Under the pieces are notes generated by a model. It was given only the letters and a program-made list of their open reading frames with translations, made no database searches and had not been told where the DNA came from. A DNA stretch of 64,000 bases from the NCBI RefSeq assembly GCF_019263585.2, contig NZ_JADQDF010000001.1:930001-994000 (forward strand), read 5' to 3'. A program made the position numbers and the translations under genes. This stretch comes from Pseudonocardia oceani (GTDB taxonomy: Bacteria; Actinomycetota; Actinomycetes; Mycobacteriales; Pseudonocardiaceae). Below are positions 17,764 through 26,070 of this stretch, piece by piece. Numbering within the stretch: position 1 is the stretch's first letter; every line of letters starts with the position of its first letter.

Positions 17764-18814
17764 GCGATGCCGACCCCGACCTCGGCCACCAGCCCATCTC
17801 CCACCACGTGGCGCACCCGGACACCAAGCGGCGCATGCACGAGCTGATCTGCGTGTCCGGGCTCCTCGACCACCTCACCCGGATCGCGCCGCGCGCCGCG
17901 ACCGTCGAGGAGATCACCCGGGTCCACACCCCGGAGCACGTCGAGCGGATCGTGCGGGAGAGCGCGCAGCCCAAGGGCGGCGACGCGGGCGACGGCATCT
18001 CGCCGTTCGGCAAGGGCGCCTACCGGATCGCGGCGCTCGGCGCGGGCAGCGCGATCGCGATGACCGAGGCCGTCGTCGCCGGCACCGTCGACAACGGCTA
18101 CGCGCTCGTCAACCCGGCCGGGCACCACGCCCTGCCGGAGACCGGGCTCGGGTTCTGCATCTTCAACAACGTCGCGATCGCGGCGAAGCACGCGCAGGCG
18201 GTGCTCGGGATCGAGCGGATCGCGATCGTCGACTGGGACGTGCACCACGGCAACGGCGCCCAGGCGATCTTCGCCGAGGACCCGTCGGTGCTGACGATCT
18301 CGCTGCACCAGGACCGCTGCTTCCCGCCGGACTCGGGGCTGGTCGAGGAGCGCGGCACCGGGGCGGGCGAGAACTACAACGTCAACATCCCGATGCCGGT
18401 CGGCTGCGGCGACGGCGCGTACCAGTACGCGGCGCGCACGGTGATCGGTCCGGCGCTGGAGGCGTTCGCGCCCGAGCTGGTCATCGTCGCCTCGGGCTTC
18501 GACCCCAACGCGATGGACCCGCTGGCCTGCCAGCTCGTCACCACCCGCGGGTTCATCACCCTGACCGAGACCGTCATGGAGGCCGCGGCCCGCTCGGCCG
18601 GCGGGCGGCTGGTGCTCGTGCAGGAGGGCGGGTACAGCCCGGTCTACGTGCCGTTCTGCGGTCTGGCCACCATCGGGACCCTCGCCGGGGTGCACTGGTG
18701 GACGACGGCCTGCTGCCCGTCGTCGGCGGCATGGGCGGGCACGACCTGGAGCCCCACCAGAAGGAGCTCGTCGACCGCGTGGCCGAGTTCGTCGGCGACA
18801 TCGCCCGGGCCTGA
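17764..18814 (+). pseudogene. Class II histone-deacetylase / acetylpolyamine-amidohydrolase-like gene, broken at both ends
   Basis: From 17764 the frame reads RDADPDLGHQPISHHVAHPDTKRRMHEL, then a good deacetylase core: NPAGHHALPETGLGFCIFNN, DWDVHHGNGAQ, ASGFDPNAMDP and QEGGYSP. Metal and catalytic His/Asp residues are intact. The usual first 40-50 residues (with a WHDTG-type motif) are missing. The only well-placed ATG (17767, after GTAGGAG) is in another frame. Between 18690 and 18695 the frame also shifts: the rest (LVDDGLLPVVGGMGGHDLEP) is read in another frame and ends at TGA 18812. Two lesions argue for a pseudogene. An internal GTG 17808 could make a truncated protein. Confidence 0.72.
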
Positions 18815-18894
18815 CGCCCCCGGGGGCGTGGTGTGGCCGGCCGGTGCGGGGGGTACGCCCCGGACCAGCCGCCCACCACTCCTCCGGAGGCACC

Positions 18895-19266
18895 GTGACC
18901 GACGCGTCCCTGTCCGACACGTCCATCCCCGACGTCCCGACCCCGCCCGGCACCGTCCGCCGCGTCGGCCGGTGGGCGGTGGGGACGAGCAGGGGCGAGG
19001 ACTTCGCGGTGTCGCGGCGCTGCCGCCACCAGCTCGCGGACATGAGCAAGGGCACCGTCGACGCCGACGGCTGCCTGGTCTGCCCCTGGCACGCCAGCCG
19101 CTACGACGTGCGCACCGGCCGGATGGTCGACGGCCCCCGCGGCTTCTTCTTCTACCGCGGCCCCACCCCCGGCTACAGCGCCCTGGTGCTGAGCTACGCC
19201 AAGCACCTGGCCCTGCGCGTGGGGCGCGTGGTGCGGACGGCCGGTCGGATCACGGTGCAGCGCTGA
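18895..19266 (+). CDS. Rieske [2Fe-2S] protein
   Basis: A 123-residue soluble Rieske protein with both ligand pairs, CRH near residue 41 and CPWH near 61 (CLVCPWHASRYDVRTG). A C-terminal extension of about 50 residues with an aromatic run (RGFFFYRGPTPGY) is not typical of the bare fold. GTG 18895 follows CCGGAGG by five bases. It stands alone, so it could be a ferredoxin for an oxygenase elsewhere or a membrane-associated Rieske remnant. Confidence 0.85.
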   Translation: MTDASLSDTSIPDVPTPPGTVRRVGRWAVGTSRGEDFAVSRRCRHQLADMSKGTVDADGCLVCPWHASRYDVRTGRMVDGPRGFFFYRGPTPGYSALVLSYAKHLALRVGRVVRTAGRITVQR

Positions 19267-19341
19267 CACCCCGGCGGTAGCGCCCCTCCCGCGAGTCGGG
19301 CTCCCGCTGCGACCGGGTCGGGGTGGGGCGGCGGCGGGCGC

Positions 19342-19644
19342 CTACCGCTCGCGCGGCTCCAGCCGGTCGGCCCCGATCGTCACCGGCCAGCTCTGCACCG
19401 TCCGCTCCGCCACCACGCCCTGCACGCAGAACGGGTCGGCGTCGGCGAGCTCGTGCACCCGGTCGGCGGAGGGGACGTCGAACACGAGCAGGCCGCCGGC
19501 CGGGCCGGGCTCGCCGAGGCGCCCCGCCACCACCAGCTCCCCCGTCCCGACCAAGCCGTCGAGGTACTCGCGGTGGTCGGGACGGTGGGCGGCGACGGCG
19601 TCGGGGTCGTCGATGTAGCGGTAGGTGAGGGCGAACAGCGCCAC
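19342..19644 (-). CDS. YciI-family protein
   Basis: A 100-residue protein of the YciI (ferredoxin-like) family. It has the characteristic TYRYIDDPDAVAAHRPDHREYL start, AGRLGEPGPAGGLLVFDV and DPFCVQGV end. GTG 19644 follows AGGAGG. Members are thought to bind or isomerise small acids, but this one has no assigned role. It converges on the Rieske gene. Confidence 0.82.
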   Translation of the reverse strand: MALFALTYRYIDDPDAVAAHRPDHREYLDGLVGTGELVVAGRLGEPGPAGGLLVFDVPSADRVHELADADPFCVQGVVAERTVQSWPVTIGADRLEPRER

Positions 19645-19694
19645 GGATCCTCCTGGGTGGGTCGGAGGTGCAGCATCCCTCACCCGACGCCGGC

Positions 19695-21434
19695 TCAGAC
19701 CTCGAGGATCGTGACGGTCGCGCTGGTCCCGTCGACCTCGATCAGGGCGCCGTCCGGGATGCGGCCGGTCGCGTCGGTGGCCGACACCACGCACGGGATG
19801 CCCAGCTCGCGGCTGACGATCGCCGCGTGCGAGAAGGGCGCGCCCACGTCGACGACGACGCCCGCGGCCGCCACGAACAGCGGCGTCCACGACGGGTCGG
19901 TGATCGGGGCGACAAGGATGTCGCCCGGCTCCAGCGCCGACGGGTCGTTCGGGTCGGTGAGCACCCGGGCGCGGCCGCGGGTGACGCCCGTGCAACCGGA
20001 GACGCCCTGGATGGTCTCCCCCACCACGGCGGCGGTGTGGGTGCGGTCGGAACGGCGCTTCCACTCCGACAGCGGCGGGACCTCGCCGACGACGACGAAG
20101 GGCGGCTCGTAGTCGAACAGCTCGACGTAGGTCTTCTCGCGCGTGCGGACCTGCTCGGTGAACGATCCCGGGTCGGCGAGGTAGGCGGGCAGCTCGTCGC
20201 CGAACAGCATGAAGACCTGCTTGGCGTCGTCAAGGTGGCCGGCCTCGACGCCGCGGCGCCCGAGCTCCAGCGCCGGGAGGCGCAGCTCGTGGACCAGCAT
20301 CGCCGACGTGGTGCGCGACCGCTCGCGGCCCCGCAGCCACAGCGCCGCGGCCTTGAGCGCGACCTCGAACTGGCCCAGCGCCTCCGCGTCGCCCGCGAGC
20401 AGCTCGCGGACGACGGCGGTGGCGGCCTCGCGCTCCTGCACGCGCACCGCGTTCTTGACCTGGGGCGCCTCGTCGTCGCCGATCCCGCGCATCCGGTCGA
20501 CGGTGTGCAGCGCGAGCTCGGGCCTGAGGCTCCAGGTGTCGGCGCGCAGCTCCCACTCGGCGGGGCCGCGGAAGTCCCAGTCGGCCAGGAAGGCGTCGAG
20601 CTCCGCGCGGAAAGCGACGACGGCGGCGTCGTCGCTCGCCGCGATGCGCTCGTAGAGCCCGGGGACGCCCGCGTCGAACAGGGCCGCCACCGCACCGGTG
20701 CGGGCGTTGCGACTCAGTGCCCACATGCCGCTGGACGGGCCGGTGGAGTCGACGTCGCCGATGCCGCTGACGAGCGTCAGCCCGAGCTCGGGCTTGCCGA
20801 CGGCCGCGGCGAGCTGGCCGATCGCGCCGAGGCCGACGCCGGACTTCAGGCTCGACTCGATGTGGTGCTGGAACAGCCGCGTCTGCAGGTCGGCGTAGGA
20901 GGTGAGGCGCTCGACGAGCTGCTCGTCGGTGAGCGCCGACAGGTCGGGCCGGGACTCGCGCACGGCGCGCACGTCGGCGCGGTCGGCGTCGTAGGCGCCC
21001 AGGTCGTCGGCGAGGAGCACCTCGTTCATGAGCCAGCCACCGGCCTGCTCGGAGAACGCGGGGTCGTCGTCGAAGTCGCGCTTCTCGCTCTCGTAGGACG
21101 GAATGCCCGGCATGTCGCCGAAGTACTGCAGGTCGACGGCCTCGGCACCCATCCCGGGCACCCGCACGCCGAACAGGCGCATCAGCGACATGTTGATGTA
21201 GAGGTAGCTGCCGAAGGCCGGCAGAACGTTGCGGTCGACCGTCTTGTCGTAGATGTCGTGGTCCCACACCCTGCAGGCCACGAAGGCGGCCTCCCAGCCG
21301 GGCTCCAGGTTGGCCTGGAAGCCGATGGAGGCGTTCAGCGGCGAGATCGGGTCGGGGAAGATCTCGCCCACGTTCGCGCGGGAGTAGAGCGGGAAGGTCT
21401 TCGAGGTGCGGTCGAAGATCGGCCAGTCGGTCAC
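19695..21434 (-). CDS. PEP-utilising-enzyme mobile-domain protein (rifampicin phosphotransferase-like, no ATP-grasp)
   Basis: A protein of about 579 residues. The C-terminal 110 residues form a phosphohistidine swivelling domain (SGCTGVTRGRARVLTD, then GAPFSHAAIVSRELGIPCVV with the phosphorylatable His). The 450 residues before it resemble the substrate-binding middle domain of rifampicin phosphotransferase. The ATP-grasp domain is absent, so a partner would have to phosphorylate the His. The likely start is GTG 21434 after GAGGGAG. GTG 21455 is in frame upstream. It is monocistronic. Confidence 0.75.
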   Translation of the reverse strand: MTDWPIFDRTSKTFPLYSRANVGEIFPDPISPLNASIGFQANLEPGWEAAFVACRVWDHDIYDKTVDRNVLPAFGSYLYINMSLMRLFGVRVPGMGAEAVDLQYFGDMPGIPSYESEKRDFDDDPAFSEQAGGWLMNEVLLADDLGAYDADRADVRAVRESRPDLSALTDEQLVERLTSYADLQTRLFQHHIESSLKSGVGLGAIGQLAAAVGKPELGLTLVSGIGDVDSTGPSSGMWALSRNARTGAVAALFDAGVPGLYERIAASDDAAVVAFRAELDAFLADWDFRGPAEWELRADTWSLRPELALHTVDRMRGIGDDEAPQVKNAVRVQEREAATAVVRELLAGDAEALGQFEVALKAAALWLRGRERSRTTSAMLVHELRLPALELGRRGVEAGHLDDAKQVFMLFGDELPAYLADPGSFTEQVRTREKTYVELFDYEPPFVVVGEVPPLSEWKRRSDRTHTAAVVGETIQGVSGCTGVTRGRARVLTDPNDPSALEPGDILVAPITDPSWTPLFVAAAGVVVDVGAPFSHAAIVSRELGIPCVVSATDATGRIPDGALIEVDGTSATVTILEV

Positions 21435-21649
21435 GGAAGCGGTCTCCCTCGTCACTGGGGCTCGAGTGGCACGGTCGCTCGTGCTCGGGCCGGGGCCTGC
21501 AGCCCGGCAGGAAGCTCCCGGGACCGCGTCGGGCGTCGCGGAGCCGGAGCACTCTCCCCGTTCTGCGACGAACGAGTCACATCGTGGCGCGGTGGCGATC
21601 GGCTGTCAACCCGTCGGCGGCACCTCGCGGCGCCGATCCGACGGGGAGC

Positions 21650-22354
21650 TCAGACCGCGGAGCCGGGACCGGTGTGCGGGCCGTCGACCAGCGGCAGGGC
21701 GCGGTGCCACACGGCACCGACGACGGCCGCGAGCGCGTGGATCCGCTCGGGCCGGGGCGCCTCGGGGGCGAGGCCGATGTGCACGTACGCGGTCTGCTCG
21801 ATGGTCGAGCCGAGGACGTCGGCCAGCAGGTCGAAGTCGGTCTCGGCGATCGCGCCCTGCTGGTGCAGCCGTCGCAGCCAGCGCCCGGTGCGCTCGACGT
21901 AGCCGGCGCGCTGCTGCAGCCACAGCTGCGTGAAGCCCTCCTCCGCGCTGGACGCCGCGGCCTCGCGCATGACCCGCAGGATGTGCCGGTTGCGCGTGTA
22001 GGAGGTGAGGTAGGAGGTGGCGAGCACGACCATCGTGTCGAGGTCGACGCCGCTGCCGACGACGGAGCGCCCGGTCGAGGCCGTGAGCTCGTCGAGGCTG
22101 GGCCGCAGCGACTCGAGGAAGATCTCGTTCTTGCTCTCGAAGTGCCGGTAGAAGTTGCCCTGCGAGACCCCGGCGCGGAAGACGATGTCGGAGATCCGCG
22201 TGCGGGCGTAGCCGTACTCGGAGAAGCAGCTCAGCGCGGCGTCGAGCAGCTCCTGGCGCGTGCGCAGCCCGCGGACGTTCTTGCCGCGCCGCACCGGCTG
22301 CTTCACCGCCGCCACGCCGTCCTCGGCCGCGGGCGACGCATCCTGCTGGGCCAC
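21650..22354 (-). CDS. TetR-family transcriptional regulator
   Basis: A 234-residue TetR protein with an HTH near residues 35-75 (FSEYGYARTRISDIVFRA, GVSQGNFYRHFESKNEIFLE). GTG 22354 follows GGAGG by five bases and is preferred over ATG 22393, which has no ribosome site. It lies 71 bp downstream of the aldehyde dehydrogenase gene on the same strand, so it may regulate the P450-dehydrogenase operon and the divergent SDR-ligase unit. The ligand is unknown. Confidence 0.85.
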   Translation of the reverse strand: MAQQDASPAAEDGVAAVKQPVRRGKNVRGLRTRQELLDAALSCFSEYGYARTRISDIVFRAGVSQGNFYRHFESKNEIFLESLRPSLDELTASTGRSVVGSGVDLDTMVVLATSYLTSYTRNRHILRVMREAAASSAEEGFTQLWLQQRAGYVERTGRWLRRLHQQGAIAETDFDLLADVLGSTIEQTAYVHIGLAPEAPRPERIHALAAVVGAVWHRALPLVDGPHTGPGSAV

Positions 22355-22425
22355 CGGCACCTCCGACGCGGGTTTGTGAACGCCTCTCACCATATCGTGG
22401 CGGTGCGCGGTGGCCCTCGCGGCGC

Positions 22426-23892
22426 TCAGCCCAGCAGCGACGTGATCTCGACGAACTCGTCGATGCCGTAGCGGCCGAGCTCCCGGCCCAGCCCCGAGCG
22501 GCCGTAGCCGCCGAACGGCGCGTCGAGGCTGTCGCGGGTGCGCACGCCGTTGACCTTCACCTGCCCGGCGCGGATCCGGGCGCCGACGGCCCGGGCGCGG
22601 TCGCGGTCGGCCGACCAGACGCCCGCGGCGAGCCCGTAGTCGGTGCTGTTGGCCAGCTCCACGGCCCCCGCGTCGCCGGAGTCGTAGACCTGCACCGCGA
22701 GCACCGGCCCGAACACCTCCTCGTGGGCGAGCGCGAGGTCGGGCGGGACGTCGGTGAAGACCGTGGGGCGGTGGTAGTAGCCGACGTCGAGCCCGTCGGG
22801 GGCGTCCGGGCCACCGGTCAGCAGCCGCGCGCCGTCGGTGCAGGCGCGCCGGACGTGCCCGCGCACGCGGTCCCGCTGCGCCGCGCTGACCAGCGGGCCG
22901 AGGTCGCTCGTGGCGTCGAACGGGTCGCCCGTCCGGATCTCCCCGACGGCGGCGACCAGCCGCTCGCACACCTCGTCGTGCAGGGCGGCCGGCACGAGGA
23001 GGCGGGTGAGCGCGTTGCAGGCCTGGCCGGAGTTGAAGAAGGCCTGCTGCACCGCGCTCGGCACGGCGACGTCGAGCGGGGCGTCGTCGAGCAGGACGTT
23101 CGCCGACTTGCCGCCCAGCTCCAGGCAGACGCGCTTGATGCCGGGCGCGGCGAGCTCGGCGACCCGGGCCCCGGCGCCGACGCTGCCGGTGAAGGAGACG
23201 ACGGCGGTGCGGGGGTCGCGCACCAGCGCCTCCCCGACGACGGGCCCGGTGCCCGACACGACGTCGACGACGCCCGGCGGCAGCCCGGCCGCGACGACGA
23301 GCTCGGCGAGGGCGTAGGCGCACAGCGGCGCGACCTCGCTCGGCTTGAGCACCACGGTGCAGCCCGCCACCAGCGCGGGGCCGATCTTCGCCGCGATCTG
23401 GTGCAGCGGCATGTTCCACGGCGTGATCGCGACGACGACGCCCGCGGGGGCGCGCAGCACCTCCCCCGCCGACGTCGGCTCGCGCCACGGGTAGCCCTCG
23501 GCGAGGTCGGCGGTGGTGCGCAGGACCTGCGCGGGCATCCGCACCTGCGCCGGGACGGCCAGGTGCCAGGGCATCCCGACCTCGGTGGCGACGACGCCGC
23601 CGATCTCCTCGGCGGCCGCGTCCAGCGCGTCGGCCAGCGCGCGGACGTGCCCCACCCGCTCCGCGACGCCGGTGGCCGCCCAGGCCGGCCAGGCGGCGTG
23701 CGCGGCGTCGACGGCCGCGGTGGCCTCGGCCGCGGTGCCGGCCGGGACGTGGGCGACGACCCGCTCGGTCGCCGGGTCGACGACCGCGACCGGCTCCCCC
23801 GTCGAGCGGACCCACCGGCCGCCGATCAGGTGGTCGGTGCGGTCGCGGACGAGGTCGGCGCCCGGGCGCCGGGTGCCGACGCCGGCCGTCAC
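22426..23892 (-). CDS. NAD-dependent aldehyde dehydrogenase
   Basis: A 488-residue ALDH with NAD-binding PWNMPLHQIAAKIGPALVAG and KPSEVAPLCAY, Glu in CLELGGKSANVLL and catalytic Cys in FFNSGQACNALTRLL (about residue 283). GTG 23892 overlaps the stop of the P450 gene, so the two are coupled. The P450 probably hydroxylates a substrate whose aldehyde this enzyme oxidises. The acyl-CoA ligase on the other strand could then activate the acid. The substrate is not evident. Confidence 0.9.
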   Translation of the reverse strand: MTAGVGTRRPGADLVRDRTDHLIGGRWVRSTGEPVAVVDPATERVVAHVPAGTAAEATAAVDAAHAAWPAWAATGVAERVGHVRALADALDAAAEEIGGVVATEVGMPWHLAVPAQVRMPAQVLRTTADLAEGYPWREPTSAGEVLRAPAGVVVAITPWNMPLHQIAAKIGPALVAGCTVVLKPSEVAPLCAYALAELVVAAGLPPGVVDVVSGTGPVVGEALVRDPRTAVVSFTGSVGAGARVAELAAPGIKRVCLELGGKSANVLLDDAPLDVAVPSAVQQAFFNSGQACNALTRLLVPAALHDEVCERLVAAVGEIRTGDPFDATSDLGPLVSAAQRDRVRGHVRRACTDGARLLTGGPDAPDGLDVGYYHRPTVFTDVPPDLALAHEEVFGPVLAVQVYDSGDAGAVELANSTDYGLAAGVWSADRDRARAVGARIRAGQVKVNGVRTRDSLDAPFGGYGRSGLGRELGRYGIDEFVEITSLLG

Positions 23893-25139
23893 CGGCGGCC
23901 CTGCGTCATCCGCACCGGCAGCCGCTTGATGCCGCGGAACCAGTTGGACAGCAGGCGGTCGGGCTCGCCGAGCAGCTCGACGTGGATGTCGCGCGCGATG
24001 AGCTGCTCGTAGAAGACGCGGGTCTCCATGCGCGCGAGGTGCGCGCCGAGGCAGAAGTGCGGGCCCGCGCCGAAACCGAGGTGGCGGTTGGGCGTGCGGT
24101 CGAGCCGGAACTCCTCGGGCGCCTCGAACTGTCGCTCGTCGCGGTTGGCCGAGGAGAACCAGAGGACGACCTTCTCCCCTGCCCTCACCGTCTGCCCGTG
24201 CAGCTCGACGTCGGTGGTGGCGGTGCGGCGCATGTGCACCACCGGCGACATCCAGCGCACCATCTCCTCGATGCCGGTGCGCAGCAGCTCCGGGCCGCCC
24301 TCGCGCAGCCGCGGCCACAGGTCCCGCTGCCCGAGCACGGCGACCGAGCCGCTGAGCAGGTTGCGGGTGGTCTCGTTGCCCGCGACCGTCAGCACCATGT
24401 AGTAGGGGTTGAGCCAGTCCTGCGTGAGCGGCGCATCCCGGAACCGCGACTGCACCAGCGTGCTGACGATGTCCTCGCGCGGGCAGGCGCGGCGCTCCTC
24501 GCTGAGCCCGGCGTAGTAGGCGAACAGCTCCTCGCGCGCCTTCGCCGCCGTCTCGGGCCCGGCGGAGTACTCCGGGTCCTCGCTGCTGGACTCGTTGGTC
24601 CAGCGCAGCAGCAGGTCGGCGTCGGCGGTGGGGACGCCGAGCATCGGGGCGAACACCAGCAGCGGCAGCCGCGAGGAGATGACCTTCACGAAGTCGAGCT
24701 CGCCGAGCTCCAGGGCCTCGTCGAGCAGCGCGGTGGTGACCTCCTCCACGCGTCCGGCCAGCTTCTCGACGGCGCGGGGCATGAACGTGCTGGTGAGCAG
24801 GCGTCGCATCGGTCCGTGGTCGGGGGCGTCCATGTTGTGGATCTGCCGCGGCCCGCTCCCCTCCGCCCGGCGGCTGGGGATCTGGGTGCCCTCGCCGTTG
24901 CCGAACCGCGCGGCGTCCTTGGCCACCGCCTCGATGTCGGCGTAGCGGGTGAGCGACCAGAAGCCGGCCTTGTCGCCGGGGCCGGGGTTCCAGAACAGCG
25001 GCGCGTCCTCGCGCAGCCGGCGGAACACGTCGCCGTCGCGGTCGTCGGCGAACAGCCGGGCGTCGAGCAGGTCGAACTCGTCCGGCCCGTCGTCGGGCGC
25101 ACCCGTCTGCACCCCGGGACACGGCCTGGTCGTGGCCAT
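23889..25139 (-). CDS. Cytochrome P450
   Basis: A 416-residue soluble bacterial P450. Motifs are I-helix VLTVAGNETTRNLLSG, ExxR in EEMVRWMSP, and the heme loop FGAGPHFCLGAHLAR with Cys near residue 363. ATG 25139 has GGAG seven bases upstream. ATG 25151 is in frame just ahead. Sequence flavour (HNMDAPDHGPMRRLLTSTF) is that of CYP125/CYP142/CYP124-like actinobacterial families acting on terpenoid or steroid side chains, which is only a suggestion. No ferredoxin gene is adjacent. Confidence 0.9.
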   Translation of the reverse strand: MATTRPCPGVQTGAPDDGPDEFDLLDARLFADDRDGDVFRRLREDAPLFWNPGPGDKAGFWSLTRYADIEAVAKDAARFGNGEGTQIPSRRAEGSGPRQIHNMDAPDHGPMRRLLTSTFMPRAVEKLAGRVEEVTTALLDEALELGELDFVKVISSRLPLLVFAPMLGVPTADADLLLRWTNESSSEDPEYSAGPETAAKAREELFAYYAGLSEERRACPREDIVSTLVQSRFRDAPLTQDWLNPYYMVLTVAGNETTRNLLSGSVAVLGQRDLWPRLREGGPELLRTGIEEMVRWMSPVVHMRRTATTDVELHGQTVRAGEKVVLWFSSANRDERQFEAPEEFRLDRTPNRHLGFGAGPHFCLGAHLARMETRVFYEQLIARDIHVELLGEPDRLLSNWFRGIKRLPVRMTQGRR

Positions 25140-25209
25140 CCTCAGCTCCATCCGACGATTTTGCGACTGACGCTATACATTCTGACGGACGGATGGCAGG
25201 GTGCGCAAC

Positions 25210-26001
25210 ATGTCCAGCCACCCCACCGGCACCGGGAGCCGGCGCGTCGTCGTCACCGGAGCGGCGTCGGGCATCGGCGCGGCGCTGGCCGCCCGCCTCG
25301 TCGCCGCCGGGCACGGGGTGATCGGCGTCGACCGCACCCCCGCCACGATCCCCGACGGCGTCGTCCGCGTCACCTGCGACCTGGCCGACCCGGCGTCGGT
25401 GGCCGCGGCGGTCGGGGAGATCGGCGCGGGACCGCTGCACGGCCTCGCCGCCGTGGCGGGCGTCCCGGGCACCGCGGCCCCGGAGACGGTCTACGGCGTC
25501 AACCTCCTGGGCCTGCGCCGGCTCACCGAGGCGCTCCTCCCCCGCCTGGCCGACGGCGGCGCGATCGTGCTGCTGTCCTCGATGGCGGGCTACCGCGGCA
25601 CCGCCACCGAGGAGGAGGCGGCCGCACTGGTCACGCTGCCCGACGACGTGCTCGCCGCCCGCCTGACCGCCCTCGGTCTGGCCGGCCCGGAGGCCTACCA
25701 GCTCTCCAAGCAGCTCGTGCAGCGCTACGCACTCCACCTCGCGGCCCGGCTGCACCCTCGCGGCGTCCGCGCCACCAGCGTCAGCCCGGGCCCGGTGCAG
25801 ACGCCGATCCTCGCCGACTTCCGCGCCACCATGCCCTCGCTCGACGTCGCGGCCGAGCTGGTCGGGCGCCACGCCCGGCCCGAGGAGGTCGCCGCCGTCG
25901 TGGAGTTCGCCCTGTCGCCCGAGGCGTCCTGGCTCAACGGCGTCGACCTGCGGCTCGACGGCGGCCTCACCGCCCTGCGCTCCACTACTGCGACTCGCTA
26001 G
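25210..26001 (+). CDS. Short-chain dehydrogenase/reductase
   Basis: A 263-residue SDR with TGAASGIG near residue 17, LLSSMAGY for the Ser, and YQLSKQLVQ for Tyr and Lys. It has an insertion of about 25 residues between them (TEEEAAALVTLPDDVLAARL) typical of 3-alpha-hydroxysteroid or coniferyl-alcohol-like dehydrogenases. ATG 25210 is chosen over GTG 25201. It is divergent from the P450 across a 70-bp gap with a comparatively AT-rich stretch (TATACATTCTGACGG). Confidence 0.85.
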   Translation: MSSHPTGTGSRRVVVTGAASGIGAALAARLVAAGHGVIGVDRTPATIPDGVVRVTCDLADPASVAAAVGEIGAGPLHGLAAVAGVPGTAAPETVYGVNLLGLRRLTEALLPRLADGGAIVLLSSMAGYRGTATEEEAAALVTLPDDVLAARLTALGLAGPEAYQLSKQLVQRYALHLAARLHPRGVRATSVSPGPVQTPILADFRATMPSLDVAAELVGRHARPEEVAAVVEFALSPEASWLNGVDLRLDGGLTALRSTTATR

Positions 26002-26070
26002 TCACTTCTCGGCTTGTCCTCGCGCTCCCGGCCTCGTACCGTTGGCCCACATCGTCGACTCGGAGGTCGC

